A stretch of 64,000 bases of DNA from Prevotella sp. CAG:617 (GTDB lineage: Bacteria; Bacteroidota; Bacteroidia; Bacteroidales; Bacteroidaceae): positions 28,091-92,090 of the forward strand of contig FR903579.1 in the NCBI GenBank assembly GCA_000438115.1, written 5' to 3'. Positions within the stretch are counted from its first letter, which is position 1. Every line of letters starts with the position of its first letter. The notes below the pieces were generated by a model, which ran no database searches, had not been told where the DNA came from, and saw only the letters and a program-made list of their open reading frames with translations. Shown piece by piece: positions 1 through 9,522 of this stretch. The translations under genes were made by a program, and so were the position numbers.

Positions 1-20
1 AAAATCCTGCTGAAAGTTTT

Positions 21-1139
21 TTATTCATTTAACATCATTGGCATTAAAAGCATTAACACACTTTCTTCTTCTGTGTCAACTGCAGGTGTTATGATGCCAG
101 CACGACTGGCATCTGCCAGCTTGATAACTAAATCATCTCCTTCGATGATATTTATCAGTTCTAAAAGAAATGCTCCCTTGAAACCTATACTCATGGGGAT
201 TCCTGAATAGTCACAGAAAATATGTTCTTCAGCAGATTTTGAAAATTCTATATCTTGGCTGGATATTTGTAATTCGTGTGCAGAAAAACTTAGTTTTGTT
301 AGAGATGTTTTCGTGGCAAAAACTAAAACGCGGCGTAAAGCGCTAATTAATGCACTACGATTAATTACTGCACAATTGGGGTTGTCTTGTGGAATTACGC
401 TGCTATAATTGGGATAGCGTCCTTCAGTAAGGCGACAAGTTATTATGTAGTCTGTAGTTCGAATTTCGGCATTTCTATCAGTATAGGTGATAATTGTTTC
501 ATCCGTATCTTTTGTAAGGACATTCCTTAGTATCAATGCCGGTTTTTTAGGAAGAATGAATGAGCTATGATGTGAATTCTGAACTTTTGAGAATGTACTG
601 CATACTAATTTATGACCATCGCTTGCTACAATTGTTAATTTTTCTTGAATGTCAAAAAATACGCCATTCATTACAGGACGTAAATCGTCAGAGGCAGTTG
701 CAAACAAAGCGCGATTAATTCCTGACCATAATAAATTAGATGGTATAGTTATCTTGTCGCATTCTTCTGGAAGCGATTGGAATTCAGGGTAATCATCTGC
801 AAATTCACTAATGATATTGTATTGGCCATTTTGATAACGAATGGTAATTTCATGAGTGGTCTCATCAACAACAAATTCAAGAGGCTGTTCTGGAATTTCT
901 TTTAGCGCATCTTGAATCATGCGTGCATCAAGTGTAAATTTACAGTCATTATTGCATTCGATCAGTTCTACTGAAGTTCGGATTGTAGTTTCGCTGTCTG
1001 AAGCAGTAAGGGTTAAAAGTCCATTATTAATTTCAAATAAGAAATTATCAAGAATGGGTATTGTATTTTTACTTACAATTACTTTTCCGATAGATTGAAG
1101 TCTTGAGGATAATAATGTACTTGGGATTACAAAACGCAT
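21..1139 (-). CDS. dnaN: DNA polymerase III subunit beta (sliding clamp)
   Basis: This 372-residue protein has the usual length and three-part clamp architecture of DnaN, the ring that holds the replicative polymerase on DNA. Recognisable stretches include the N-terminal KVIVSKNTIPILDNFL segment, the VMNGVFFDI strand and the EGRYPNYSSVIP motif, all typical of the family. The ATG at 1139 is preceded by a good Bacteroidota promoter, which supports this start. The gene is divergent from the DUF3127 gene, and its 3' end lies only 20 bases from the window edge, so any downstream partner is out of view. No oddities were seen. Assignment by motif recognition is very secure. Confidence 0.97.
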   Translation of the reverse strand: MRFVIPSTLLSSRLQSIGKVIVSKNTIPILDNFLFEINNGLLTLTASDSETTIRTSVELIECNNDCKFTLDARMIQDALKEIPEQPLEFVVDETTHEITIRYQNGQYNIISEFADDYPEFQSLPEECDKITIPSNLLWSGINRALFATASDDLRPVMNGVFFDIQEKLTIVASDGHKLVCSTFSKVQNSHHSSFILPKKPALILRNVLTKDTDETIITYTDRNAEIRTTDYIITCRLTEGRYPNYSSVIPQDNPNCAVINRSALISALRRVLVFATKTSLTKLSFSAHELQISSQDIEFSKSAEEHIFCDYSGIPMSIGFKGAFLLELINIIEGDDLVIKLADASRAGIITPAVDTEEESVLMLLMPMMLNE

Positions 1140-1177
1140 GGTTATTTGAATTTAAAGTTTATATTTCTTGTAACTTA

Positions 1178-1209
1178 CAAAGGTAATCAATTAATTCTTC
1201 GAATCCAAA
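1178..1209 (-). promoter_or_regulatory. dnaN promoter (Bacteroidota -33/-7 type)
   Basis: On the minus strand TACCTTTG (1178-1185) matches the -7 consensus TAnnTTTG. A TTTGG box (1205-1209) lies 19 bases upstream, as expected for -33. It sits about 40 bases before the dnaN ATG. Confidence 0.7.
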
Positions 1210-1336
1210 TTTTCTATCCTTAACTTCTGTGCCATAGCAAATGAATGGCGCATGCTTAAAAAAGCGTTAAGTGCGTTTGGGGTATGAAAATAAAGTTGTA
1301 AATTCGCGTGCTATAACGTTAATAAAGAAGAAAGAA

Positions 1337-1720
1337 ATGGAAATAACAGGTAAAATTATAGCTGTACTTGATGCTAGAAGTGGAATTTCTGCGAGAACCG
1401 GCAATCCGTGGAAATCGCAAGAGTTTGTTATAGAAACGCAAGAGCAGTACCCCCGTCGTTGTATCTTTCGTGTATTTGGAGAAGATAGATTAAATGCGAT
1501 GAATATTCAGATGGGAGAAACTCTTACTGTTTCTTTTGACATAGATGCGCATGAATATAATGGCAGATGGTTTAATGATATTAGTGCGTGGAAAGTAGAG
1601 CGAAATGCTGTCACGCCAGGTAGTGTACCTCCTCTTGACATCCCCCAGTCAACAGCAATGCCGGCAGAAAACGAATCCATGTCAAATGCGGTTGATAAAG
1701 TTGATGATCTCCCGTTTTAA
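1337..1720 (+). CDS. DUF3127 protein, OB-fold-like with SSB-type acidic C-terminal tip
   Basis: This is a 127-residue protein of the Bacteroidota DUF3127 family, whose function is not established. I chose the ATG at 1337 because the family begins MEITGKIIAV; an upstream in-frame GTG at 1271 would add 22 unrelated residues. The first roughly 90 residues are beta-rich with alternating hydrophobics (KSQEFVIET, CIFRVFGEDR, TLTVSFDIDAHEYNGRWFNDISAWKV), the pattern of a small OB-fold. A flexible polar linker follows, and the protein ends VDDLPF, which closely resembles the acidic DDxPF tip through which single-stranded DNA-binding proteins recruit partners. It is divergent from dnaN. The family call is firm; a role in DNA metabolism is inference. 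Confidence 0.85.
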   Translation: MEITGKIIAVLDARSGISARTGNPWKSQEFVIETQEQYPRRCIFRVFGEDRLNAMNIQMGETLTVSFDIDAHEYNGRWFNDISAWKVERNAVTPGSVPPLDIPQSTAMPAENESMSNAVDKVDDLPF

Positions 1721-1726
1721 TTAAAT

Positions 1727-1760
1727 AAAGCCGGTTCTATTTTTTAAGAACCGGCTTTTT
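1727..1760 (+). terminator. Rho-independent terminator after the DUF3127 gene
   Basis: A perfect 12-bp stem, AAAGCCGGTTCT (1727-1738) with AGAACCGGCTTT (1747-1758), has an 8-base loop and runs into a T tract. It lies 6 bases after the stop codon. Confidence 0.9.
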
Positions 1761-1783
1761 GTTTTTGGCTTCATTCTTTTTGT

Positions 1784-2464
1784 ATGTTTCGAATATTAAG
1801 GCGGCTTATATCTTTCTTTTTTATAAGTTCAATTCTAGCTGTTATTGCTTTTCGCTATGTTCCGGTTTATGTTACACCTTTAATGGTTATTCGTTGTATT
1901 CAGCAGAAAATTGCAGGTAAACCTGTTAAGTTAGAGCATAAATGGGTACCACTAAATGAGATGTCACATTATTTGCCGATTGCTGTGATGGCCTCGGAGG
2001 ACCAACGTTTTATGAAACATCATGGATTTGATGTCACTGAGATAAGGAATGCTGCAATTGATCGTATTACCGGAAGGCGATTTCGCGGCGGAAGTACAAT
2101 TAGTCAGCAAACTGCTAAAAATGTGTTTCTTTGGCCTCAATCATCTTGGATAAGAAAAGGCTTTGAAGCGTATTTTACGGTATTAATAGAGATATTTTGG
2201 AGTAAACAGCGTATTATGGAAGTTTATTTAAATAGTATAGAAATGGGAGATGGCATTTATGGCGCGCAGGCTGTTGCATCGTGTCATTTTAATTGCCGTG
2301 CATCAGAATTGACCAAAAGGCAGTGCGCTTTGATTGCAGCAACACTTCCTAATCCATTGCATTACAGCTCTTTACATCCTTCTAAATATGTAAACAGACG
2401 GAAAACAGAAATAATAACGCAAATGAAGCATGTTTATTTTTGCGATTTAGAAGATAGAAAATAG
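1784..2464 (+). CDS. mtgA: Monofunctional peptidoglycan glycosyltransferase
   Basis: This 226-residue protein is a stand-alone GT51 glycosyltransferase that polymerises lipid II into glycan strands at the outer face of the inner membrane. An N-terminal membrane segment (about residues 8-25, [13 protein letters not shown]) anchors it. The GT51 signatures are present: [12 protein letters not shown] with the catalytic glutamate, then [13 protein letters not shown], then [20 protein letters not shown] with the second conserved glutamate. No transpeptidase domain follows, and the length matches MtgA. The gene ends in TAG. It is convergent with the PPDK-like gene, with 22 bases between them. Confidence 0.95.
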   Translation: MFRILRRLISFFFISSILAVIAFRYVPVYVTPLMVIRCIQQKIAGKPVKLEHKWVPLNEMSHYLPIAVMASEDQRFMKHHGFDVTEIRNAAIDRITGRRFRGGSTISQQTAKNVFLWPQSSWIRKGFEAYFTVLIEIFWSKQRIMEVYLNSIEMGDGIYGAQAVASCHFNCRASELTKRQCALIAATLPNPLHYSSLHPSKYVNRRKTEIITQMKHVYFCDLEDRK

Positions 2465-2486
2465 TTTTTTTGTTCTTGAAAGTTTG

Positions 2487-5450
2487 CTACATTGGTTTTG
2501 AAGGTTTTAATATTACAGCTTGACTTTTTTTTCCATCAATATAGGCAATACATGCTTTTTTTAATCCTATTAATGCAACATGTTCCGTTTCTTGTATTAT
2601 GTCCTGTTCTTTTAGGAATGCCAAATCTAAGTAATCATTAGAATTTGTTGGGATAATTGAAATATAGCCAATTCCAAGGGAGGTAATATTATGAAAAAAA
2701 TGAGATCCTTGTGAGGGTTCGACATTTTTCAGACAACACTCAACGATAATACGCGCATCTTTAATCGTGCTCCATTGGATCGGAATCCCCAGCCAAGAAT
2801 CCGTGCTTCCCCATCTGCCGGGGCCGATTAGAATATATCCGTTTTGATCAATATGCTTACTTGAAGTTATGTTCTCTAATTCTTTAGCAATTAGTTTGTT
2901 ATGACATGGCGAGTAGTTGTCCTTCTTTATAAGGATAATTTGCTTGATATTTTCATAGCAACCATTTCCTAAAGCTTTATTGCTTTTTAAAATTGTATTG
3001 GAAAGATCGATTTTGTCAAGGTCTGCTCGTAATGACATTTCATTTTCAACAATAGGGCGTGCTTGCAAAATTGTTAATATCATGTTTTGAGATTTTTGAT
3101 TTGGAGTCAGAGCAAATTCTATCTCAATAGGCCTTCCGAATTCTTGTTTCCCAATTGAAAGAAAATCTTCAATTGCTTTAGCAAATGGTATATTGGAGTT
3201 GTTTAGCAAATTTTTGAAAGATATGACTAGTCGATGATATTCCGGATAATATCCGTCGTATAGCGATTGATTTTCGGGATCGTAGGTTGACACAACGTGG
3301 GGGAGTAATGAGGACGGTATATGGGCTGCGTCAATTGGCAATTGACACAGATTGAATGTATCATCAGTTTGAATTTGGAATGGAGTTTTGTTTTTTGTAC
3401 GTAAAGCATAAAAATATGATTGAGTACTTTTTAAAGCCGATTTTATCGTAGAAAGTTGCATTATTTTTTGTGTGTATTTTGGAATAATTCGTAGAGTTGC
3501 CCCACCATCAACTACGTATTTTCCCAATCCTAGAGCAATATGCATGACACCATCCGTGGCCTGTTCTCCATCAATGGGATAATAATTTGTTGAATGTGCC
3601 ACACCAGACATCATTGGGAAATAAAAATCACCATATTGGTTTCCTACCACTTCTTGTAAAACAACAGCCATTTTTTCTTGGTCAATTAGATTCTTGGTAG
3701 ATAAAAGGTATAGTTTGCTTTCTTTGTAAAAAACCGAGGCAAATACTCCCTTAATCGCAGCTTCCAATTGCAATGACCGTAGCTGTGCATCTTCCGTATA
3801 GGGAATCATATAAGTTGAATAAATTCCGGCAAAAGGTTGATAATGAGAGTCTTCAAGCATGCTTGAAGACCTGATTGCCAAAGGCGATTTGGAGGCGTTA
3901 CATAATGAAAGTAAACATTTTTGCACATGTTTCGGTAATTCAGCGTGCATGAATGTTTCTAAGATTTTCTGATTTGAATTTGTGGATAGTGCAAATGAGT
4001 AAAGGCCGTTTTTTTCCATAAATTCATCAAAAACATCAGTACATAATACAACCGTTTGAGGTATTTGTATTTGTAAATTTGGACCATAGTCTGGAATGTT
4101 CCATGTTGTCATAAAAGCAATACCGCGGCCTTTTCCTCCGAGTGATCCTTTTCCAATTTTTGTAAAATTACTACATTCATCAAATCTACTTTCTTCAAAA
4201 TCCGCGATTACTCCGGTATTTTTCATTTTTCGGTATGCAATGATCAAGTTATATATTTGGTTCCTTATTTCATCCAGTTTTTGACCATTTGTAATATCCA
4301 TCTCTTTTATAACCTTGGCCAAAGGAAATAAGGCTCTTGAATAAAAAAACCTGGAAAAGTGATTCCTTTTTAGGTGATAATATAACGATTTGTCCGGTAT
4401 TAGAAATATTTTATGTTGCATCTCCCTCAGATCATGGATTTGCATTATTGTGGTGTTATTGTCAGGATCTATTATATTAAAGCACCCAAATCCGAAAAGT
4501 TGTGAAACTGCATGTTGTAGATTGAGTAGGTAATTATTTTCATTCTTACTAAGGAATTTTACATTTAGACTTTTTGCTAATATGATGCCTCTTTCAGTAT
4601 TAGTTGATTGAAGAATGATTGGAATTTTGGGCATTATGTCTTTGACTTTTTTGCAAAAGTAAGCTCCTGCCAGAGGATTGTTTTTTCCTTCTTTCTTGAA
4701 ACTTAAATCGGAAATAATTCCTAGAATGTGTTCTTGATACGTGTAGAAGTAATCCAAAGCTTCTTCGTAGTTACGGGCAAGAAGAATTTTGGGGCGTCCT
4801 CGCATTCGCAATGTTTTTAGATGTTCATTTAGTGCTTCTTTTGCAAATTCTTTACTTTGGGCTAGAACAAATTTATATAGCTGACATAAAATGGAGGAAT
4901 AAGTTCTTACAGAATCTTCAATAAGTAATATGACTTGTACTCCTACAGCATTAGAATCAGGAAGAGCATTCCACTTATCTTCAATAAGTTTGATGATTGC
5001 GATTAGCAATTCTGAGTCTCCAAGCCATGAAAAAATATAATCAATAAAAGAAAGATCTTCGCAGGCAACTCTTTTAGATATTTCCTTGGAAAAAGGAGTT
5101 AATACGATTATAGGTAGGTCTTGATACCTTTCTTTAATCTCTTTTGCTTCGGAAAAAATATCATGTTTGTCTAAATTGGGCATGATAATAATTAGTTCAA
5201 ATACCCTTTCTGAAAGTATTTTTATCGCCTCTTTTTTATTTTGTACACGTGTGAATCTTGGAGGATATCTTAGAGACAAATTCATGTATTCATTGAATAT
5301 CTGCTCATCAATTCTACCGTCTTCTTCTAATGAAAAAATATCATATTTTGTTGCAATGAGCAAGACATTGTATATGCGTTTGTTCATCAACTCTGAAAAT
5401 TGAGTGTCACGAATAAAATTGCTGTAAAATTTTTCTAAGGCTTTTTTCAT
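2487..5450 (-). CDS. PEP/pyruvate-binding (PPDK N-terminal-like) protein with two receiver-like domains
   Basis: From the ATG at 5450 (MKKALEKFYS) this is a 987-residue protein; an upstream in-frame ATG at 5516 would add 22 hydrophobic residues and overlap the glyA terminator. Residues about 26-165 look like a degenerate receiver domain lacking the acidic pocket (LLIATKYD, IIIMPNLD). Residues about 172-320 are a second receiver that keeps E178/D179, a candidate phospho-aspartate at D248 (GIISDLSF) and K302. The rest is an ATP-grasp PEP/pyruvate-binding region with SLGGKGRG (near 436-443) and AIRSSSMLEDS (near 525-535). I see no swivelling phosphohistidine domain and no PEP-utilising barrel. 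The family is known in Bacteroidota as a PEP/pyruvate-binding protein, but its reaction is not established to my knowledge. It is monocistronic here. Confidence 0.8.
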   Translation of the reverse strand: MKKALEKFYSNFIRDTQFSELMNKRIYNVLLIATKYDIFSLEEDGRIDEQIFNEYMNLSLRYPPRFTRVQNKKEAIKILSERVFELIIIMPNLDKHDIFSEAKEIKERYQDLPIIVLTPFSKEISKRVACEDLSFIDYIFSWLGDSELLIAIIKLIEDKWNALPDSNAVGVQVILLIEDSVRTYSSILCQLYKFVLAQSKEFAKEALNEHLKTLRMRGRPKILLARNYEEALDYFYTYQEHILGIISDLSFKKEGKNNPLAGAYFCKKVKDIMPKIPIILQSTNTERGIILAKSLNVKFLSKNENNYLLNLQHAVSQLFGFGCFNIIDPDNNTTIMQIHDLREMQHKIFLIPDKSLYYHLKRNHFSRFFYSRALFPLAKVIKEMDITNGQKLDEIRNQIYNLIIAYRKMKNTGVIADFEESRFDECSNFTKIGKGSLGGKGRGIAFMTTWNIPDYGPNLQIQIPQTVVLCTDVFDEFMEKNGLYSFALSTNSNQKILETFMHAELPKHVQKCLLSLCNASKSPLAIRSSSMLEDSHYQPFAGIYSTYMIPYTEDAQLRSLQLEAAIKGVFASVFYKESKLYLLSTKNLIDQEKMAVVLQEVVGNQYGDFYFPMMSGVAHSTNYYPIDGEQATDGVMHIALGLGKYVVDGGATLRIIPKYTQKIMQLSTIKSALKSTQSYFYALRTKNKTPFQIQTDDTFNLCQLPIDAAHIPSSLLPHVVSTYDPENQSLYDGYYPEYHRLVISFKNLLNNSNIPFAKAIEDFLSIGKQEFGRPIEIEFALTPNQKSQNMILTILQARPIVENEMSLRADLDKIDLSNTILKSNKALGNGCYENIKQIILIKKDNYSPCHNKLIAKELENITSSKHIDQNGYILIGPGRWGSTDSWLGIPIQWSTIKDARIIVECCLKNVEPSQGSHFFHNITSLGIGYISIIPTNSNDYLDLAFLKEQDIIQETEHVALIGLKKACIAYIDGKKSQAVILKPSKPM

Positions 5451-5472
5451 GAAGCAGACTAAGAAATAGTTA

Positions 5473-5520
5473 AAAAGTGACATATTCCAATATTTGAGAA
5501 AGATGGAATATGCCACTTTT
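5473..5520 (-). terminator. Terminator downstream of glyA
   Basis: A 17-bp nearly perfect stem (5473-5489 with 5504-5520) is followed on the minus strand by TTTTTAAC. It lies 25 bases beyond the glyA stop and before the PPDK-like gene. Confidence 0.8.
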
Positions 5521-5545
5521 GTTGATTAAACTTGAATAAATGGGG

Positions 5546-6826
5546 TTAATAGGCAAATAGAGGATAATTCATCATGCATTCGTTTACCTTTTCACGAACA
5601 GATTTGATTACATTCTCGTCATCTGGAGAATTTAAAACTTCTTCAATGAAATCAGCTATTATTGGCATCATATCCTCTTTTAATCCTCTTGTGGTTATTG
5701 CAGGGGTACCAATTCTTATACCTGAAGTTTGAAAAGCGCTGCGGTCATCAAATGGCACCATATTTTTGTTTACAGTAATGTCTGCTGCTACCAACACACT
5801 TTCTGCTTTCTTGCCCGTCAAATCAGGATATTTCGTTCTTAAATCAACAAGCATGCTATGATTGTCTGTTCCTCCACTAACTATGTTAAAGCCTCTTTTG
5901 ATTAGTTCTTTTGCTAAACAATCGGCATTATTTTTTACTTGTTGGGCATAAAGTTTGAATTCTGGTTGCAAAGCTTCGCCAAAAGCTACAGCCTTTGCTG
6001 CAATTACATGTTCAAGAGGGCCACCTTGAATCCCAGGAAAAACAGCACTATTAAGCAATTGGCTCATCATTTTTATGGAACCTTTGTTAGTCGTATACCC
6101 CCATGGATTTTCGAAATCTTTGCCCATTAAGATTATTCCACCTCTTGGTCCTCTTAAGGTTTTATGTGTCGTTGAGGTGACGATATGCGCGTATTTAACA
6201 GGGTTTTTTAACAGGCCTGCGGCGATAAGTCCTGCAGGGTGAGCCATGTCAACCATAAAAATGGCGTCAATTTTGTCTGCAATGTTTCTCATTCGCTCAT
6301 AATCCCATTCTCGGCTGTAAGCCGATCCTCCTCCAATGATAAGTTTGGGTTTGAATTCTAGAGCTAAACTTTCCATTTCATCATAATCAACGGTGCCGGT
6401 CTCTTTTTTTAAATTGTAACCTATTGGGTTATATAAAATGCCAGAAGTATTGACTTTTGAGCCGTGTGAAAGATGTCCGCCTTGTTCCAGATTTAGTCCC
6501 ATAAAAGTATCGCCGGGTTTTAGGCAGGCTAAGAAAACTGCGGCGTTAGCTTGTGCGCCGGAATGAGGCTGTACATTAGCGTATTCTGCACCAAAAAGTT
6601 TTTTAACGCGTTCAATTGCAATGGATTCTGTTTTGTCTACAATTTCACATCCTCCGTAGTATCGTTTTGATGGATATCCTTCTGCATATTTGTTGGTAAG
6701 GCATGAGCCCATGGCTTGAAGTACTTGGTCGCTTACAAAGTTTTCTGAAGCTATAAGCTCAATACCTTTTAATTGGCGTTGATGTTCCGCTTCTATCAAT
6801 TCGAAGATTTCAGTGTCTTTTTTCAT
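5546..6826 (-). CDS. glyA: Serine hydroxymethyltransferase
   Basis: GlyA interconverts serine plus tetrahydrofolate and glycine plus methylene-tetrahydrofolate in the cytoplasm, using PLP. The 426-residue length is normal. Signatures include [10 protein letters not shown] near residue 23, [13 protein letters not shown] near 47-59, [13 protein letters not shown] near 192, and the PLP-binding [13 protein letters not shown] with lysine 222. It is the last gene of a probable pyrB-pyrI-glyA transcription unit, 37 bases after pyrI, and is closed by a strong hairpin. Its one-carbon product links functionally to the glycine-cleavage genes near the other end of the window. Confidence 0.97.
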   Translation of the reverse strand: MKKDTEIFELIEAEHQRQLKGIELIASENFVSDQVLQAMGSCLTNKYAEGYPSKRYYGGCEIVDKTESIAIERVKKLFGAEYANVQPHSGAQANAAVFLACLKPGDTFMGLNLEQGGHLSHGSKVNTSGILYNPIGYNLKKETGTVDYDEMESLALEFKPKLIIGGGSAYSREWDYERMRNIADKIDAIFMVDMAHPAGLIAAGLLKNPVKYAHIVTSTTHKTLRGPRGGIILMGKDFENPWGYTTNKGSIKMMSQLLNSAVFPGIQGGPLEHVIAAKAVAFGEALQPEFKLYAQQVKNNADCLAKELIKRGFNIVSGGTDNHSMLVDLRTKYPDLTGKKAESVLVAADITVNKNMVPFDDRSAFQTSGIRIGTPAITTRGLKEDMMPIIADFIEEVLNSPDDENVIKSVREKVNECMMNYPLFAY

Positions 6827-6863
6827 ATCAAAAAAAATAAAAATAGAACAATTTCATGAATTC

Positions 6864-7319
6864 TTATACCAGTTTTACTTGGTCGATATTTTGCTCTTTT
6901 TCACAATAATGGCATTGTAGCTTGCCTATGTTTTTATCAATAACATGAAAGTGTGTAGGAACGGGTTCATTGTTTGTAACACATTTTGGATTATTGCATT
7001 TTACAATGCCTATTAGATCATCTGGCAAATTAACTTGTTTCTTTTCTACAACTTCATAATTTTTTATTGTGCATAGTGAAACATTGGGGGCAACTACAGA
7101 TAATTGGTTTAATTCTGCATGAGTAAAAAATTTATCAGCTATTTTGATGATACTTTTTTCGCCCATCTTCTTGCTCTTTATATTGTAGCCAATCATGATG
7201 GCAGTATGCAGTTTTTGTAGTTGCAGAAGGTTTATTACCTCAAAAAGTTTGTTTGACGGTATATGGTCGATTACGGTTCCGTTTTCAATAGCAGCTACCA
7301 ATAATTCTTCTTTTTTCAT
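6864..7319 (-). CDS. pyrI: Aspartate carbamoyltransferase regulatory subunit
   Basis: This 151-residue PyrI carries the allosteric nucleotide-binding domain and a C-terminal zinc domain that docks onto PyrB. The zinc cysteines are visible as CNNPKC (near residues 108-113) and CHYC (near 136-139). The N-terminal half ([21 protein letters not shown]) is characteristic. It starts 16 bases after pyrB, so the two subunits are translated from one message. A full regulatory subunit implies an E. coli-type c6r6 holoenzyme subject to nucleotide control. Confidence 0.96.
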   Translation of the reverse strand: MKKEELLVAAIENGTVIDHIPSNKLFEVINLLQLQKLHTAIMIGYNIKSKKMGEKSIIKIADKFFTHAELNQLSVVAPNVSLCTIKNYEVVEKKQVNLPDDLIGIVKCNNPKCVTNNEPVPTHFHVIDKNIGKLQCHYCEKEQNIDQVKLV

Positions 7320-7335
7320 TTTTGTCGACTTTAGT

Positions 7336-8295
7336 TTATTTTTGGATAGGGATGATTGTCTTGTCGTGTATTATATCATCCAAAGTATAACCTAATGCAT
7401 CACAGATAATTGCCTGTCGAGCGTAAAGGCCGTTTTTAGCTTGTTGAAAATAGTAGGCATGCGGATTATTGTCAACATCATAAGCGATTTCATTTACACG
7501 AGGAAGAGGATGCAAAATCTTCATGTTTTTCTTTGCTTGGGCTAACATGTCATTTCGCAAGACGAATAAATCTTTTACTTTTTCGTATTCCATTAAATCA
7601 GTAAAGCGCTCGCGTTGTACTCTTGTCATATACAGGATGTCTGCCTCGCTTATGATATTTTCGTTAAGGTCTTCGTGCTCAATGTATTTAATATGGTTTT
7701 GCTTACAATATAACTTGTATTCTTCAGGCATAGCCAATTCTTTAGGAGCAATAAAATGGAAAGTAGGTGAAAAATGTCTCATGGCCATTAATAAAGAGTG
7801 TACTGTTCGGCCATATTTTAAATCACCAATAAGAAAAATGTTCAAATTATCTAATGTGCCTTGGGTCTTGTAAATGGAATATAAATCAAGCATTGTTTGT
7901 GACGGGTGCTGATTAGCTCCATCTCCGGCATTGATAATTGGAATGTCTGTGACTTCGCTGGCATATCGGGCTGCTCCTTCTAAATAGTGACGCATTACAA
8001 TAATATCAGCATAATTGCTAACCATCTTTATCGTATCTTTCAAGGTTTCTCCCTTTGACGAACTGGTGACTTTGGGGTCCGTGAATCCAATAACTCTTGC
8101 ACTTAGTCTGTTGGCGGCTGTTTCAAATGAGAGACGTGTACGGGTTGAAGGTTCAAAAAATAGAGTTGCTACTACTTTTCCTTCAAGAATTTTTCGGTTC
8201 GGAAATTTTTCAAACTCTGCTGCCATTGTGAGTAGATACATTAATTTCTCTCTTGAATGGTTGGCAATTGTTACGAAACTTTTTTTGTCAGGCAT
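7336..8295 (-). CDS. pyrB: Aspartate carbamoyltransferase catalytic subunit
   Basis: PyrB condenses carbamoyl phosphate with aspartate, the first committed step of pyrimidine synthesis. The carbamoyl-phosphate loop [11 protein letters not shown] (residues about 48-58), the [16 protein letters not shown] motif and the HPLPRVNEI loop are all present. At 319 residues it is slightly longer than the usual 305-310 because of a short C-terminal extension ([17 protein letters not shown]). It heads pyrB-pyrI-glyA. A weak -7-like box, TAACTTTA, lies at 8330-8337 on the minus strand. Confidence 0.97.
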   Translation of the reverse strand: MPDKKSFVTIANHSREKLMYLLTMAAEFEKFPNRKILEGKVVATLFFEPSTRTRLSFETAANRLSARVIGFTDPKVTSSSKGETLKDTIKMVSNYADIIVMRHYLEGAARYASEVTDIPIINAGDGANQHPSQTMLDLYSIYKTQGTLDNLNIFLIGDLKYGRTVHSLLMAMRHFSPTFHFIAPKELAMPEEYKLYCKQNHIKYIEHEDLNENIISEADILYMTRVQRERFTDLMEYEKVKDLFVLRNDMLAQAKKNMKILHPLPRVNEIAYDVDNNPHAYYFQQAKNGLYARQAIICDALGYTLDDIIHDKTIIPIQK

Positions 8296-8565
8296 AATAA
8301 AGTTTTTTCTTGTTAGACATTCCGAAACGTAAAGTTAGAAAAAATCATTGAAAAGTCCTCCTTTTTTTGCTTTTTTCTGTTAGAAATAAAGGTTGATGAG
8401 ATGCTTATTTCCGTAAATTGCATTTTTGTTAAATGTTTAGTAGATGGTAAGCTCTATTTCCTTTGTACACATATTCCGATTTATTCTGATAGTGATAGAA
8501 ACGGGATTTATACAAGACTATGAAAATATAAATAGTTTTACAAGGTAACTTACAAATTAAATAGT
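8296..8565. other. Intergenic region between divergent pyrB and an unknown membrane-protein gene
   Basis: This stretch holds the probable pyrB promoter at its left end and upstream sequence for the gene starting at 8602. It is AT-rich with poly-T patches. I see no RNA gene, repeat or ORF with recognisable content. Confidence 0.4.
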
Positions 8566-8573
8566 TAAATTTG
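8566..8573 (+). promoter_or_regulatory. -7 promoter box for the gene at 8602
   Basis: TAAATTTG matches the Bacteroidota -7 element and lies 28 bases before the ATG. No convincing -33 box was found. Confidence 0.45.
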
Positions 8574-8601
8574 CAAACAAATTTTCTTGTAGTCATATGT
8601 T

Positions 8602-9465
8602 ATGGAAACAAATGATTCAATAAGGTTTAATCAGATACGCAATTACAAACGATGTTTCGCTGATGCTATTAAAGTCATCACTCATCTGCCATTTAATTTA
8701 ATAAGAAGTCTTTGCTTGTTGTGGGGACTTTCATCTATAGGAATTTTCGGATTACTTTTTTTATCGATATTTGCAAAGTCAAATTGGGGCGTTGGGGGCG
8801 GAATAGTACTTCTCCTCTTTGTGTTGTGGTTACAGGCAATAGCCTTATCAAGGTTATCTTGCTGTATTCACGAATTGCAGGAGGGAAAAAACGAACTGAC
8901 TAAGTGTTCTAAAATTCCATTAAGAGAAGTAGCTTGTCAGGCTTTTAATTATTTTATATTGCGAGTAGTTCAACTGCTTGTTGTTGGAGTGGTTGTTTTT
9001 ATTTTGATGATTTGTCATGTCACGACTGTATATGCATTAATTGTTTGTGCTGTGATTCTTCTTATTATAACTTATTTCGATCTTTATTTTTTGAGCGATA
9101 CGTTTTTAAGTAAGAGAAAATTTTTGAGTAGTTTTTTATCGACTTTTAGGAAATGCTTAAAAAACATCAGCATCTCATTTATTATATATGTGAGTGTAGC
9201 CTTTTTTGTCGGAGTTTCTGTTGTGGTGCTTTATGCGCCAACATTTGTGTTGTCATGTGGCTTGGGGGCACAGAATTTTGCTCAACAAATTGGAGATACA
9301 TCCAGTTTGATTCCACTATGGGTGCATGCGTTTAATTTTGTTTTAATGGCATGTGTGTTTGTCATAGTTAATTTTATCCTAACTTTTTGTCGATTTGCGT
9401 CCGTCTTGTTTTGGAATACGATATTGCTGCGCCAAGAAGAAAAAAGAGCACAGTTGCAACAATAA
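8602..9465 (+). CDS. Integral membrane protein of unknown function
   Basis: This 287-residue protein is not recognised. It has an N-terminal soluble stretch of about 30 residues, then about six hydrophobic segments: LIRSLCLLWGLSSIGIFGLL, a GGIVLLLFVLWLQAIAL stretch, one near residues 118-140, an adjacent one near 140-160, one near 190-215 and a last one near 235-265. Between the first and second pairs lies a polar loop with two cysteines (SRLSCCIHELQEGKNELTKC). The shape (paired helices, short loops, charged ends) suggests a small inner-membrane protein, but no catalytic or transport motif is visible. It has its own promoter-like box and precedes prs by 57 bases, so co-transcription with prs is possible. 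Confidence 0.7.
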   Translation: METNDSIRFNQIRNYKRCFADAIKVITHLPFNLIRSLCLLWGLSSIGIFGLLFLSIFAKSNWGVGGGIVLLLFVLWLQAIALSRLSCCIHELQEGKNELTKCSKIPLREVACQAFNYFILRVVQLLVVGVVVFILMICHVTTVYALIVCAVILLIITYFDLYFLSDTFLSKRKFLSSFLSTFRKCLKNISISFIIYVSVAFFVGVSVVVLYAPTFVLSCGLGAQNFAQQIGDTSSLIPLWVHAFNFVLMACVFVIVNFILTFCRFASVLFWNTILLRQEEKRAQLQQ

Positions 9466-9522
9466 AAATATGAGTGTCAACGATTTGAATTTATTATTTT
9501 CAATAACCAAATAAATCACACA

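Noticed and set aside
1271..1336. A longer N-terminus for the DUF3127 protein
   Set aside because: The added residues are not family-like, and the ATG at 1337 matches the conserved MEITGKI start.
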